DNA of 64,000 nucleotides from Serinus canaria (GCF_022539315.1 NC_066342.1:12707402-12771401); one strand, 5' to 3'. Numbered from the stretch's first letter, positions 1 to 11,314 are shown. Translations and numbers: made by a program. Notes: generated from the sequence alone by a model not told the origin.

Positions 1-559
1 GCTATCCTGTGAGTAGAACGGGGGGAGAAAGACAAAGTGTACGTAAAGAGCGGCAAACCAGCAAAAAGCGGAAAAAAATCAAAGCGAGTGTGGAGAGCCG
101 CCAAACCAGCAGCAAAAAGCTGCAACAGTGCAGCATGGAGAGCTGCTTGCAGTGGAAAGCCGCCCAAATTCTGATTCCTTTGTAAATACCCCTTGTATAT
201 AGAAGAAAAACCCCACCAGAAACATGGCAAGATGGATTTCAGCCGAGAAAAACCCAGTAGTTAAGGTATGAACCTGAAATACATGTTATAAAATAATTAG
301 TGCTTAAGGAGAGAATGTATAATAGAAAAAATTGTAAAATCCAATGAGTCTATTGTAAAATCCAACAAGTTCCTGACCACAAGCAGCCCAGGGACAGATA
401 AGTACTCTGGAATTTCGAAACTCCTGAAGGCAGCAGGAGAATAATGCTTCGTTTACCACTGGAAGGCCAGCACGATAATGGGCTTCCTCCATATGGGGTT
501 CGGCTGTCCGTCTCTGCTCCCACACACGCTTAGGATGGTTCTTGCACACTGGGCCTCAA
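1..559. other. Unclassified sequence
   Basis: No gene is recognised. Bases 1-180 are purine-rich and repeat short blocks built on 'aaccagc' and 'aaaaagc'. That resembles the untranslated leaders of the ERVKs in this window, but similarity to one of them could not be shown. Bases 304-549 hold an 81-codon minus-strand frame without a recognisable motif. It is probably old repeat sequence. Confidence 0.3.
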
Positions 560-1048
560 AAGATGAGTCTGGACTCTAGGTTTTTTTGGTCTTCAGAATT
601 GTTTATTGTTTCTTATCTACAAAGTCCCTTCTCTGCCCGATCTGGATCTGACCAGCATGGCAGCCAAAGGCACTCTGACGACCCCCAAGGCGGTCGCATC
701 TTTTATAACAAAAACTACGTATATCATATTTACTTTTTATCCCCAATACCTATCACCCTCGTCACCAAGTACACCCTCACCCCAGACCAGTCCCCAAGTG
801 CCAACACCACACCAGAAGATGGACGACAAGAAGAAGAAAGAAGAGTCTTGTGACATGCCCTGATTCCTCCATCTTGTCTCCACAACGCCCCTGTACCAAA
901 ACCCCAAAATCTGTGATTTACCCTATAATTATGTCTTCCCTTCACCATTCACACCCGAGTGATTCTCACAGGTTCCATCTCCTCATACATCAGTGGCACA
1001 TCCCTAGATGGATCAAAATCAAGCCATCAAGTGCTTTTGGCAACATTC
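560..1048 (-). mobile_element. Antisense ERVL-type LTR, boundaries approximate
   Basis: A reverse-complement polyadenylation signal (tttatt at 602-607) lies beside TATA-like AT-rich sequence and a long non-coding body. This is the usual look of a bird LTR read backwards. The sequence resembles LTRs widespread in songbird genomes. The ends and a TSD were not found, so this may be a fragment. Confidence 0.5.
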
Positions 1049-1520
1049 TGTCACCGTTATGGCGTGGCGACCTGGTTCAGGAGGTCCGGCACGGTGACCC
1101 AAAGCCCAGGGCCACTCGGTCCAATGCTACATACACCAATATGGTGGACAGCAAATGGCGTTTATTGAGGGGTCTCGGGGGTATTTATGGCTTGGGCAGT
1201 CTGTGTCACTTCCTATGCTCATGTCCGGCTGGGTGTGGCCAGGTACGGAGCAAAGGTCAGACTGCAAGGTGAGGAGGGGGCTTCCTGTCTACCCGTACAG
1301 CCCGAGATCTTCCGCACACAGATCCCTAGCTCTCCACAACATTCCAAGGCTCCCGAGCCCCCCAAGGGTTCTCTCTGTAACTCTGGACATCAGGAGTTAT
1401 GTGCTGAGTTCCCACACCTCCGGGGCCATCAGGAAACACCCAAGGGTGATCATTGCTTGATAGATACCATCAATTAAGATAACCAAAGTCCTCAAGAAAG
1501 ATACATCTGAATACGCGACA
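1049..1520 (-). mobile_element. Antisense solo LTR
   Basis: The block begins TGTCACCG and ends GCGACA, giving short inverted ends of the TG...CA type. A reverse polyadenylation signal (tttatt) lies at 1161-1166. Length is 472 bp. No convincing TSD was seen, so family assignment is open. Confidence 0.55.
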
Positions 1521-1555
1521 CTCCCCTGACATGATCAACGCCTGCCACTACTCAG

Positions 1556-3120
1556 GGAACAGCAATTGTCCAGCCCTGCACAGTGAAAGAAACTTCCTTC
1601 CCTTTCATACATATGCGGGATTACATCACTCAGCGCGCCCGTATAGGTAAACTGAATCGCCCTGGGATTTTGGAGGTGATTAGAAATTGGCCCGAAGGTG
1701 AGAATTTTGGTGTCACAGATGAAGAACCAGAACCAGTTACACGGGCTGAAGTGGCTCCTCCATATAACCAGCTGCCACCAGAGGAAACACATCATGCTCT
1801 TTTCACGGACTGTTCCTGTCGCATCGTAGGGATGAACCAGAAGTGGGAAGCAGCCGTATGGAGCCCCACACGACAGGTCGCTCAAGCTACCGAAGGAGAA
1901 GGTGGATCGAGCCAACTTGCTGAACTCAAAGCTGTTCAGCTGGTCCTGGACATTGCTGAGAGAGAGAAATGGCCAAGGCTCTACCTTTACACTGATTCAT
2001 GGATGGTAGCTAATGCTCTGTGGGGATGGCTGGAGAGGTGGAGAGAGGCCAATTGGCAGTGTAGGGGAAAACCAATTTGGGCTGCTGATGAGTGGAAAGA
2101 CATCGCTACCAGGGTAGGGAAGCTACCTGTGAAGACCCGCCATGTAGATGCCCATGTCCCCAAGAGCAGAGCCAATGAGGAGCACCAACACAATGAGCAG
2201 GTAGAACGGGCTGCAAAGATAGGGGTGTCAAAGATAGACCTAGATTGGGAACACAAGGGAGAGTTATTCCTAGCTCGGTGGGCCCATGATGCCTCAGGCC
2301 ATCAGGGCAGGGATGCCACCTATAAGTGGGCATGAGACCGAGGGGTGGATCTAACCATCGACAGTATTTCTCAGGTTATCCATGACTGTAAGACGTGTGC
2401 TGCCATCAAACAGGCCAAGCGAGTGAAGCCCCTGTGGTATGGTGGGCGGTGGTCCAAGTACAGGTATGGGGAGGCCTGGCAGATTGACTACATCACACTG
2501 CTCCAGACTGCCAAGGCAAGCGCTACGTGCTGACCATGGTGGAAGCCACCACTGGATGGTTAGAAACCTACCCTGTGTCTCATGCCACTGCCCGTAACAC
2601 CATCCTAGGCCTTGAAAAGCAGGTCCTTTGGAGGCACGGTACCCCTGAGAGGATTGAGTCAAACAATGGGACTCATTTCAAGAACAGCCTCATCAACACC
2701 TGGGCTAGGGAACATGGCATTGAGTGGGTGTACCATATCCCCTACCATGCACCGGCTGCAGGGAAGGTAGAGAGGTACAGTGGGCTACTAAAAACCCAGC
2801 TGAAAGCCTTGGGTGGGGGATCCTTCAAAAATTGGGAGCAGCACTTTGCAAAGGCTACCTGGTTAGTTAAGACTCGAGGTTCCACTAACCGAGCAGGTTC
2901 TGCCCAGTCTGAGTCCCTGAATATAATAGATGGAGATAAAGTCCCAGTGGTACATGTCAGAGGTTTGTTAGGGAAGACAGTGTGGATCCATTTTGCCTTA
3001 AGTACAGACAAACCCATCCGTGGGTTTGTCTTTGCTCAGGGACCAGGCTGCACATGGTGGGTGATGCAGAGAGATGGAACAACACGATGTGTACCTCAGG
3101 GAGATCTGATTGTGGGGTGA
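1556..3120 (+). pseudogene. pol: ERVL-1 pol fragment (RNase H and integrase)
   Basis: This is the C-terminal half of an ERVL (class III) polymerase. RNase H is read from about 1790: FTDCS (first acidic residue), AELKA (Glu) and YTDSW (second Asp) are visible. The expected later acidic position after HVDAHVPKS reads HNEQ. Integrase follows with its HH-CC region and a DDE core: the first Asp in WQIDYI, the second Asp replaced by Asn (SNNGTHF, near 2660), and Glu in GKVERY. The gene is broken by a TGA at 2333-2335 and by a frameshift near 2500-2527, after which the frame is open to 3120. The 5' part of pol and gag are missing. The 3' LTR follows directly. Confidence 0.9.
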
Positions 3121-3140
3121 GAATGAAATTGTTTGACGAT

Positions 3141-3159
3141 ATGGGGATAAGGGGTGGAA
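3141..3159 (+). promoter_or_regulatory. Polypurine tract of ERVL-1
   Basis: The purine-rich run atggggataaggggtggaa ends exactly where the 3' LTR begins. This is the expected plus-strand primer position. Confidence 0.6.
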
Positions 3160-3803
3160 TGTCCTAGGGTGACTGTTATCCCCATTCGTGTGTATGTAAT
3201 TTATGCTGGATATTATGTTCTGTGCCTTTAAGACTGGCAGAGTGAGAGTTTTGTTTTGGGCCTCTTATCAGCCACTCAGCGGGACATACAGATAGCACCA
3301 GTGCATGTTGCTGCTTTTTTGCTTTTTGCCCTGCTTTTTGCTTTCGCTCTTGCTTCTGCTTCGCTTCTGCTTTGCTTGATCTTGCTTTTTTTTCCCCCTT
3401 CTCATTAGTTACTTTAGCTAAACAGTCCAAATTCCTTTCTGGACTGTTCCCCCACCCCGTTGGACCTGCTGACTGCTCCGGACTGGGATTCAGAACATGG
3501 AGAGAGAGTTTACACCTTGTGACTGCAGCAGCTGCCTCAGCGCCAGAGAGACTGATAACAGAGCAAACCCCCAGGAGAGACTTTTCTGAATTTGTCATCT
3601 TTCTCAGAGCAGTGGAAGAGTGGTGTCATCCGGTATTGTTCATTGTGTGTGCTGGGGGGTGCTGTGATTGTCAAATAAACAGGTTCTTTCCACCTCTCTC
3701 CGAGGAATTCTTCCCGAACCAGTTGGGGGAGGGGCCGTGTGGGTTTGCTTTTGGAGAAGCCCTTTTTGGGGATTCTCTCCCAAATTTGCCCTAAACCAGG
3801 ACA
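3160..3803 (+). mobile_element. 3' LTR of ERVL-1
   Basis: The 644-bp LTR begins TGTCCTAGGG and ends CCAGGACA, so the ends are inverted repeats. AATAAA is at 3674-3679. It follows the polypurine tract of the ERVL-1 pol tail. A close relative lies on the other strand at 47845-48477. The matching 5' LTR is not in the window, so no TSD can be read. Confidence 0.9.
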
Positions 3804-5340
3804 CCTTTTATATTAGGGAGGGTTTTGATGCTATGGGTGTTGAAACTAGTGATGACGAAATTGAATGTCTATGAGTAAGACTTAAGGGGAAGGCCAACAA
3901 GGCTGATATCCTCCTGGGAGTCTGTTATCTTCCATCCAACCGGGAAGAAGAGGTGGGCAACTTATTCTATAAGCTGTTAGAAAATGTTTCAGGATCATCA
4001 GCCCTTGTTCTTGTAGGCGACTTCAACCTGACGGACATCTGCTGGGAACTTAATACAGCAGAAAAAGGCAGTCCAGGAAATTTTTAGAGTGTGTGGAGGA
4101 CAATTTTTTGTCGCAGCTGGTGAGTAAGCCCACCAGGGGAGGGACTATGTTAGATCTGTTGTTTGGGAATAGAGATGGACTGGTGGGAGATGTGGTGGTT
4201 GGAGGTCACTTGAGGCAGAGTATTCATGAGATTATAGAGTTCTTGATATTTGGTGAAGTCAGGAGGAACATTAATAAGACTTTTACACTGGGCTTTTGGA
4301 GGGCAGACTTTGGCCTATTTAGGAGGCTTATTCAAAGTTTTTTGGGAAGCAGTCCTCAAAAGCAAAGGAGTTCAGGAAAAGTGGACATGATTCAAAACAG
4401 AGATCTTGAGGGCACAGGAACAGACTGTCTCTGTGTGCCAAAAGACAAGGCAACGAGGCAAAAGCCCAGCCTGTATGGGCAAGGAGGTTTTGGAGAAACT
4501 TAAGAATAAAAAGAGGATGCATCATCTTTGGAAGGAGGGTCAGTTCTCTCGGGAAATATTTTAGGGGGCTACTAGAGCACGTAGAAGAAAAATTAGGGAA
4601 GCCAAAGCTCAGTTTGAACTTAGACTGGCGACTTCAGTAAAGGATAATAAAAAATGTTTTTACAAATATATGAACGATAAAAGGAAGGGTAAGACCAGTC
4701 TTTGTTCTTTATTAGATACAGGAGGGAACTTGGTAACTGCAAATGAGGAGAAGACAGAGGTGCTAAACACCTTCTTGCCTCAGTTTTTAGTAGGAAGACA
4801 ACTTGCCTTCAGGAAAACTGTCCTCTTGGGTTGGTCGATGGTATCAGGGAGCAGAATGGTCCCCCCGTTATTCAGGAAGAGGCAGTCAGAGAACTTCTGA
4901 GCCACTTGAATGTTCATAAATCTATGGGACCAGATGGGATCCATCCCAGGGTGATGAGGGAGCTGGCAGATGAGCTTGTGAAGCTGGTCTCCATCATTTA
5001 CCAACAGTCCTGGCTCACTGGTGAGGTTCCAGATGACTGGAAGCTGTCGAGGTTGACACCCATTCGCAAAAAGGGTAGAAAGGAGGATCCTAGTAATTAC
5101 AGACCAGTCAGCCTGACCTCAGTACCAGGTAAGACAATGGAGCAATTTATATTAAGTGCCATCATGCAGCACTTACAGGATAGCCATGGTGTCAGACCCA
5201 GCCAGCATGGGTTTAGGAGGGGTAGGTCATATTTGACCAACCTGGTCTCCTTTTATGAACAAGTGACCCGCCTGATGAATGCAGGAAAGGCTGTGGGTGT
5301 TGTCTATTTGGACTTTAGCAAGGCCTTTGACACTGTCTCC
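3804..5340 (+). mobile_element. CR1 LINE ORF2, endonuclease and 5' RT part
   Basis: This is part of a chicken-repeat-1 (CR1) LINE. The endonuclease shows the GDFN motif at about 4013-4027. It is followed by the CR1 linker (EDNFLSQLV, LLDLLF) and by RT fingers (GPDGIHPR, YRPVSLTSV, YLDFSKAFDTVS). Several stops and frameshifts interrupt it, for example after 3874, near 4086 and at 4503. The upstream part is cut off at the ERVL-1 LTR. The RT is then split by the solo LTR at 5341-5725. Confidence 0.9.
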
Positions 5341-5725
5341 TGTTGCCAACATATTTTATGAAAAATCCTTTACTTGGGATTTTTCCTTTCCTGGGAGCTG
5401 AGAAGCCTCAGAACAAACTAAACAATTCTTATCTGCTGCTGTGGAATGCCACGGGAAAATCTGTGATTGGCCCCGTCGGACTGTTTCCAATTAAGAGCCT
5501 ATCACAATTCACCTGTTCGGCCCGTCTCGGGCTGAGAAGAGTTCAGTTTACACACTCCTATTCTATTCTTAGCTTAGCCTTGTAGTGAAACCTTTCTCTT
5601 TACTCTTTTAGTATAGTTTTTATATCTTATATATCATATCATAATAAATCAAAGCCTTCTGATACATGGAGTCAACGTTGTCGTCTCTTCCCTCATCCTG
5701 GGACCCTCAGAAAACCGCTGTAATA
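5341..5725 (+). mobile_element. Solo ERVK-type LTR inside CR1
   Basis: The 385-bp LTR starts TGTTGCCAAC and ends CTGTAATA. It is flanked by a perfect 6-bp duplication, GTCTCC, at 5335-5340 and 5726-5731. The CR1 reading resumes directly after the second copy. A 6-bp TSD is typical of ERVK. The 3' end is TA rather than the usual CA. Related copies are at 39096, 53188, 55260 and 62676. Confidence 0.92.
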
Positions 5726-6840
5726 GTCTCCCACAGCATACTCCTGGAAAAACTGTCAGCCCATGGCTTGGACAGGAGCACTCTTTGCTGGGTTAAGATC
5801 TGGCTGGATGGCGGGGTGCAGAGAGTGGTGGTGAACGGTGCTACATCCAGCTGGCAACCAGTCACCAGTGGTGGCCCTCAGGGGTCTGTGCTGGGGCCAG
5901 TTTTGTTTAATATTTTTACTCACAACGTGGATGAGGGTATTGAGTCCTTCATTAGTAAGTTTGCAGATGACACCAAGTTGGGGACATGTGTTGATCTGTT
6001 GGAAGGGAGAAGAGCTCTGCAGAGAGACCTAGAACAGTTGGATGGATGGGCAGGGCCCAATGGAATGGAGTTTAATAAGTCCAAGTGCCAAGTCCTTCAT
6101 TTTGGCCATATTAACCCCCTGCAGTGTTATAGGCTGGGGACGGTGTGGCTGGACAGTGCCCAAGAGGAAAAGGACCTGGGGGTACTGGCCAACAACAGAC
6201 TGAACATGAGCCAGCAGTGTGCCCTTGTGGCCAAGAAGGCCAATGGCATCCTGGCCTGTATCAGGAATAGTGTGGCCAGCAGGAGCAGGAAGGTCATTCT
6301 TCTGCCATACTCAGCACTGGTGAGGCCACACCTTTAATACTGTGTCCAGTTCTGGGCCCCTCAGTGTGGGAAGAACATTGAGACACGAGTGCGTCCAGAG
6401 AGGAGCGATAAGGCTGGTGAGGGGCTTGGAACACAAGCCCTATGAAGAACGACTGAGGGAGCTGAGGTTCTTTAGCCTGGAGAAAAGGAGACTCAGAGGT
6501 GACCTTATTGCTCTCTACAACTTCCTGAAAAGCGGTTGTAGTCAGGTGGGGGTCAGTCTCTTTCTCCAAGCAACAACTGTCAGAACAAGAGGACACAGTC
6601 TCAAGCTCTGTCAGAGGAAACATAGATTGGATATTAGGAAGAAGTTTTGCACAGAAAGAGTGATAAAATATTGGAACGGCCTGCCTGGGGAGGTAGTGGA
6701 GTCAAACATCCCTGGATGTATTCAAAAAAAGACTGGATATGGCACTTGGTGCCATGGTTTTGTAAAGGTGTTTAGGGCATGGGTTGGACTTGATCTTGAA
6801 GGTCTCTTCCAACCTAGTGATTCTGTGAACTACATCACTA
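5726..6840 (+). mobile_element. CR1 LINE ORF2, catalytic RT and 3' end
   Basis: This continues the CR1 reverse transcriptase after the LTR. It has the [10 protein letters not shown] block and the catalytic FADD at about 5960-5971, then a long open stretch to a stop at 6335-6337. The CR1 C-terminal region follows with frameshifts and the typical CR1 tail (phrases such as 'ggtctcttccaacctagtgattctgtg'-like sequence near 6800-6830). No clean 8-bp tail repeat remains. Confidence 0.9.
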
Positions 6841-6893
6841 GCTGTGAGAGACTAGGCTTGTTGAGTTGGGTGAAAAAGCCTTATTCAACTAGT
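6841..6893 (+). mobile_element. 3' internal remnant of an ERV, left piece
   Basis: Non-coding sequence resembles 59290-59340, which sits in the same position before the related LTR at 59450. It continues after the solo LTR as 7612-7712. Confidence 0.4.
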
Positions 6894-6899
6894 CTCATC

Positions 6900-7605
6900 T
6901 GTTGTGGTGTGGGTTCAGTTTCCATTTGTATTGTTTTCCCCGTTTGTGTTGTTCTCCCCATCTTATAATGTTCTCCCCATTTTGCATCCCTAAGCCTATG
7001 TTGATGGTTCAGCCCTGGTTTCCCCCTCTCCCTGAAATGGTTCCCTCCCAGTCTGGGCATACTGCCAAGCCCTTGTCTCCACCCCCGTTCCCTTAGCAAC
7101 CACCCCACTTGTTACATTTTCCCCTCCTCCAGAGCCCTGTCCATCTCCCGGTGCCCTGCCCATTTCTCCAGAAACTTCTCCCTTCCTCAGAAGGTGATTG
7201 GGTAGGTGCTCCGAGCCCCTCCCTAGCTCTTATATCATTAGTTCTCGCCCGTGTCAGTTATGTCCGATTCCCCTCTTCAGTTTCCCCCATTGGTTCTTGT
7301 ACCTATGTTCCACCCCCTTTATATACTGCTGTTACTCTTTGTTCTCTGCCTTTTCCCGCCTGGATCCCCTGGAGACAATAAACCACTGGACTGCACCAGG
7401 CGAGTTAAGACCTTCTTTTCTCTTAAGCTTCTCCGCTTTTGCCGCTCCTCTCGATATTGCTGCCCTGTCGAAGGTGCTGCCTGATGCCCCGGCTAATTAA
7501 GGCAGTGCCCCACCGCTGCTAGCTGCTGCTGTGCTCCCAGCTAGCCGGCGCCGCCTCCCCCCCGCTCTCAGGGGAGAAAAGTGCACTCGACGCAGCAGTG
7601 CGGCA
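6900..7605 (+). mobile_element. Solo ERVK-type LTR
   Basis: The 706-bp LTR starts TGTTGTGGTG and ends GTGCGGCA. A perfect 6-bp TSD, CTCATC, lies at 6894-6899 and 7606-7611. AATAAA is at 7377-7382. It is pyrimidine-rich in U3. The same family lies in reverse at 11315-12004, inside ERVK-1 gag. Confidence 0.92.
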
Positions 7606-7611
7606 CTCATC

Positions 7612-7712
7612 AATTGTGTCATCATGCTGCCTTTGTTGTCTTATCTGCAAGGTGTCTGCAGAAGAAAACAAAGAACACTTTTGCATTTTTTAATATAACC
7701 AAAAGGGTGAAT
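7612..7712 (+). mobile_element. 3' internal remnant with polypurine tract, right piece
   Basis: This is the continuation of 6841-6893. It ends in 'aaaagggtga', a short polypurine tract placed directly before the LTR at 7713. The matching stretch at 59410-59449 shows the same arrangement. Confidence 0.5.
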
Positions 7713-8029
7713 TGTCACATTGCAGCTGATCTGAAGCTGGCCCCTAAACTCAGCCAACCTAGAAGAAAACAAGTCCCCAGATAAGGCAAGTATAAGTTGG
7801 ATTCAAACCCAAGCAAAGACCTCAGCCAACCCTGTTCAAGCTTGGATGCAGGTACACCAGTGGCCAGAGATCTGGGAGGAGAAAGAACCCGTCCAATCAG
7901 CTGTCTGGGCCCTGGAAATCCAAACCCCCTATAAAAAAAAGGGTCTGAACAATAAAACAGGCTGTTTGTCTCATGATCAAGAGGACTCAGGTTGAGATTT
8001 CTGTTTCCCTCCTACGACCACATGTAACA
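7713..8029 (+). mobile_element. LTR of an unclassified ERV family
   Basis: The 317-bp LTR starts TGTCACATTGCAG and ends ATGTAACA. AATAAA is at 7951-7956 with an A-rich TATA-like run just before it. A second copy with the same preceding internal sequence is at 59450-59757. It sits at the broken end of an antisense ERVL integrase, so it inserted into or next to that ERVL. Confidence 0.75.
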
Positions 8030-8456
8030 GTCTTCTACATTATATAAAAATTTTGATTGGGCAGGGCCAGCTCGATTAGCAGATGTGTGTCCCAATGTTT
8101 TAAGATCCTAAGGTCCTACCACCCATTGCTCTCAGTGTAGACCTTAACAAGCCAGTGAATCATTCAATTTTTCTGGAGGCTGGTACATGATAAGGAATGT
8201 GATATACCTACTCAGTGCCATACTCTTTTGCCCAAGAGTCTATGAGGCTGTTTCAGAAATGAGTCCTATTGTCTGATTCCGTTATTTCTGGGGTGCAAGG
8301 CTCCATAAGACTTTCTTTTCAAGGTCCAGGATAGTATTCTGAGCAGTGGCTTGGAGCATGGAATATGTTTCTAGCCATTAAGTGGTTGCTTCAACCGATG
8401 TTGGTGCTTGCCTTGGCAGATTTGTGGGAATGATATAGTCAATCTTCCAAGCCTCC
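8030..8456 (-). pseudogene. pol: Antisense ERVL integrase fragment
   Basis: Read on the minus strand this matches the integrase core of ERVL-1 in the window: a KIDYI-type first catalytic Asp region, then the second-Asp and GK-E regions, with several stops. It is one piece of an ERVL pol that continues at 8889-9221, 20256-20335 and 20781-21005. The gaps are later LTR and provirus insertions. Confidence 0.8.
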
Positions 8457-8888
8457 TGATGCCTTGTGAAGGCTGACCTAGAACAGAGACTAGATGGAAC
8501 TAAAGAGTAAAGTAGGTATTTATTAAGAGGTCTCAAATAGATCCACCTTGGGCAGCACAACCCAAAATGGCCAAAAAAATGGACAACAGGTCATGGCGTC
8601 TCACACTTTTATAAGTTTTGGTCCATTAGCATATTAGAGCTAATTGTCCAATTACAGCTTTAGCCCATGAAGTCCCATCCTTCTTGTTTTCTCTCTTTGG
8701 TCCACCATTGTTTATCCTCTTGGGCCTGAGATCTGGATCAGCTGTCCTTGGATCCCCATCTAGGGAGGGAATTGCTTTGTCTAACTATTCTGTGGAGAGA
8801 GCTTACTATCCCCTAATATGAAGCCTAGACTTACACACTAAAGCAGAATAGAATCTAAAAAATATAAAAGCTAAAACCTGAGACATCA
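8457..8888 (-). mobile_element. Antisense solo LTR with 4-bp TSD (ERV1-like)
   Basis: The 432-bp block starts TGATGCC and ends GACATCA. CTCC is duplicated at 8453-8456 and 8889-8892, and the ERVL pol reading continues across it. A reverse polyadenylation signal (tttatt) is near 8518. A 4-bp TSD is typical of gammaretrovirus-like ERV1. Confidence 0.85.
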
Positions 8889-9221
8889 CTCCCCATATTT
8901 ATATTTCAGCCATCATCCTCCATACCACAGAGGCTTTAACCCCTTGGCTTGCTTAATTGCAGCACGTTTCACATCCATGGATAATCTCAGTTTTAGTGTG
9001 TATGGTTAAGCCCATCCCTCTACCACAAGTATCACAAGCCTACCTATATGTTGCATCTCTTCCTCAATGGCCTGAGGTGTCATAGGCCCAATGAACTAGA
9101 AATAATTCGCCCTTATGTTGCCAATCTAAATCCCCCTGAGCTACTTCAATTCTAGCATCCTGATTCACCTGTTCTGATGTTCTTCAGTGGCCCAACTCTT
9201 GGGTACATGAACATCTCTGTG
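8889..9221 (-). pseudogene. pol: Antisense ERVL pol fragment (end of RNase H, start of integrase)
   Basis: Minus-strand translation gives the HVPKS-type end of RNase H and then the DLDWQHKGELF and zinc-binding region of integrase (C-E-T-C before the QAK..LKPLWYGG block). It aligns with ERVL-1 positions about 2140-2460. It is joined in sequence to 8030-8456 once the LTR between them is ignored. Confidence 0.8.
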
Positions 9222-10168
9222 ACTCTGTTGATTTTCCATGGCCTGGTTTTTGGTAGTGGGCGGGGGGGTGGGGTGGGGCACAAAGGTGTCTTCTGCGACA
9301 AACTGCTAGAATCTTCCACCACGTCCAGCAGAGCCAATGACTGATGGCTCTGAAGATGGACATGCCACTGGCCAAGTCTGGGCCAATTAGAGAGGTTGGT
9401 AACGCCTCTGTGATAACATATTTAGGAAGAAAATCAAAACAAAGTGGACACAGAGGAGAGGAAGAGGTGAGAACATGTGAGGGAAAACAACATGGAGACA
9501 CCAAGGTCAGTGGAGAAGGAAGAGGAGGAGGTGATCTAGGTGTCAGAGACAAGATTCCTCTGCAGGCCTTGGTGAGGACCATGGTGAAGCAGGCTTTCCT
9601 CCTGCAGCCCATGGGGATCCATGGGGAATGCAGAGATCCACCCACAGCCAGTGTGGGAGGGGCTCACGCCAGAGTGGGTGGATGCCTGGAGAAGGCTGTG
9701 ATCCAGTGGGAGACCCGGTGGAAAGAAGGATCCCCTGCTTCCAGGCTGGACCAGCCTGTCCTTGGAGGACTGCACCCCATGGAAGAGTGACCCATGCCAC
9801 AGCGGTTTTAGGCAGACTGTGTGCCCATGAGAGGGACTTGGCAGCAGTTTTGGGAAGACTCTGCTTATGAGATTTGGAGCCATGCGTAAAGAAACAACAT
9901 GAAAACACTGAAGTCAGTGAATAAGTCAAGTCCCAGATGGGAGGGATGAGGAGATGTCTTTAGTTTTAGGCTGAAATCCTCTTGTAAAGCTATGGAGAAG
10001 GATGCAATTGATACATCAGACTTTTTTTTTTCCAATAAAGCATGAAGGTATGGGGAGATTAAAGTGTTCAAATTGTAGATATTGAGCAAAGGTGTCTATG
10101 CCAAAACAAGCAGAAGTTGAATTAGCTGATCTTATGAGAAGTTTGAACAGACAAAGAGAGAAGACTGA
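9222..10168 (+). mobile_element. Left half of a long ERVL-type LTR hosting ERVK-1
   Basis: The sequence starts TGTTGATTTTCCATGG and is non-coding. It includes blocks common in songbird LTRs, such as 'tggcctggtttttggtag'. It stops at the ERVK-1 TSD (10163-10168). The right half is 19562-20255, which ends in CAAACCATGACA. Flanking ERVL pol reads GTGAC on the left and GTGAT on the right, a possible 5-bp TSD with one change and a 2-bp offset. The two-half model is inferred from structure. Confidence 0.6.
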
Positions 10169-10730
10169 TGTAGCAGGCACAGGGCCGGCTACGGCTCCAT
10201 GGAGTAATGTTTAGAGATAGGTATTTGCTGAGTCATAGGAATTGAACCAGAAGTCCTCACTCTGGTCCTCCAGGCCTGCTTATCTCTCTGTGACCCCATA
10301 GGCTAGTTTCCCTAACCCTTACGACTGGTCAGTTTCCAAGGCCCCCTAACCCTATAAAAGGGGCCGTCTTGGCCCATTTTGTTGGAAGAGCTGCATTTGG
10401 ACCCTTCACGAATCCCTCAGAATAAACCATCGTGGAACAGCCGATGTGCCTTCTCCTCTCTCCCTCGTCTGCTTTCCTAGAAGCCACGGCCAGCCAAAGC
10501 CCCTAGAGCAAGCTAAAGAGCTGAAACCATAAAAGAGCTGATATCACTAAGAGCTGACACTCACTGAGCTTGCTAAGGGGCCATGGCTGTGTGATAGTCG
10601 GGCCTAGGGCATTCAGCCCCCGAAGGGCTGAGGTATCCGGCCTTAAGACTGCTTGCCTGGGGCGCTCTGACCCTACGGGGAATCTGCTATCCGGCTAAAA
10701 AGCTAGCCCCTGTGGCTTCATTATTTTACA
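10169..10730 (+). mobile_element. 5' LTR of ERVK-1
   Basis: The LTR is 562 bp, from TGTAGCAGGC to TTTTACA. TATAAAAG is at 10353-10360 and AATAAA at 10421-10426. Downstream of AATAAA, AGCAAGCT (10507-10514) and AGCTTGCT (10567-10574) form an inverted repeat. It encloses three copies of a GAGCTGA motif. The same arrangement occurs in three more LTRs in this window. Confidence 0.95.
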
Positions 10731-11073
10731 GACTGACGCATCGAACAGGTGAACGAGAAAACTCTTCACTGATGGAGCAGCGTTTCTCTTCGAGAAACTG
10801 TAACTGCCATTGTTTTGCGTCTTCCTGCGAAGTTGTTCCTACGTTTTAGCGGGACTTCTTAACAGGGGGTCGAGCTGAACCTCACTTAAAGACATCTGGA
10901 CAAAGTTCCAAGGAGATAGCCCCAGCAGATGCCTTCCAGCAGCTCCTTTGACCCACGGCTGAAGAATTATGTAAGTTTATATCAGCCTCTAAGCGCGCTA
11001 GAAAGTTTTCGGGGATTTTTTTTTGGTTTTTTCTTTTTTTTCTCATTTTAGCTGCTGGAGGGGAATGGATAAT
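10731..11073 (+). other. ERVK-1 untranslated leader
   Basis: A clear tRNA primer site was not recognised. The bases directly after the LTR read GACTGACGC, and the first six equal the provirus TSD. Near the end is a long T-rich tract closing in 'ctcattttag' (about 11018-11052), shaped like a splice acceptor just before gag. Its use is inference. Confidence 0.55.
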
Positions 11074-11308
11074 ATGGGAACAAAATTTTCAACTTTAAGG
11101 TTATCCCATATTGAGAGAGATTTATATTTACTAATCCTAGAAATCTTATCTGCTAATAACCTTTCTTTATCAAATGGTAAACTTTCTAAGACTAACCTAA
11201 AGAAATTTATAAAATGGATACATTTTCTGTTTCCTGATACTGACACAGAAACAATTACAAAAGATTTCTTTTGGGATATGATTGGGAAAACAATATATAA
11301 TTTACAGA
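11074..11308 (+). pseudogene. gag: ERVK-1 gag, matrix N-terminus (broken by LTR)
   Basis: I chose the ATG at 11074 because it gives MGTKFS, the MGxxxS pattern for N-myristoylation that matrix proteins use to reach the membrane. Upstream in-frame ATGs exist at 11023 and 11065. The rest is a helical matrix-like stretch (KLSKTNLKKFIKWIHFLFP). The frame is cut by an antisense LTR whose TSD begins at 11309. Downstream gag lies in other frames. Confidence 0.8.
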
Positions 11309-11314
11309 AACCAG

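Noticed and set aside
9344..9883. Opposed frames of 115-153 codons
   Set aside because: Both strands are open because of composition within an LTR. No domain was seen.
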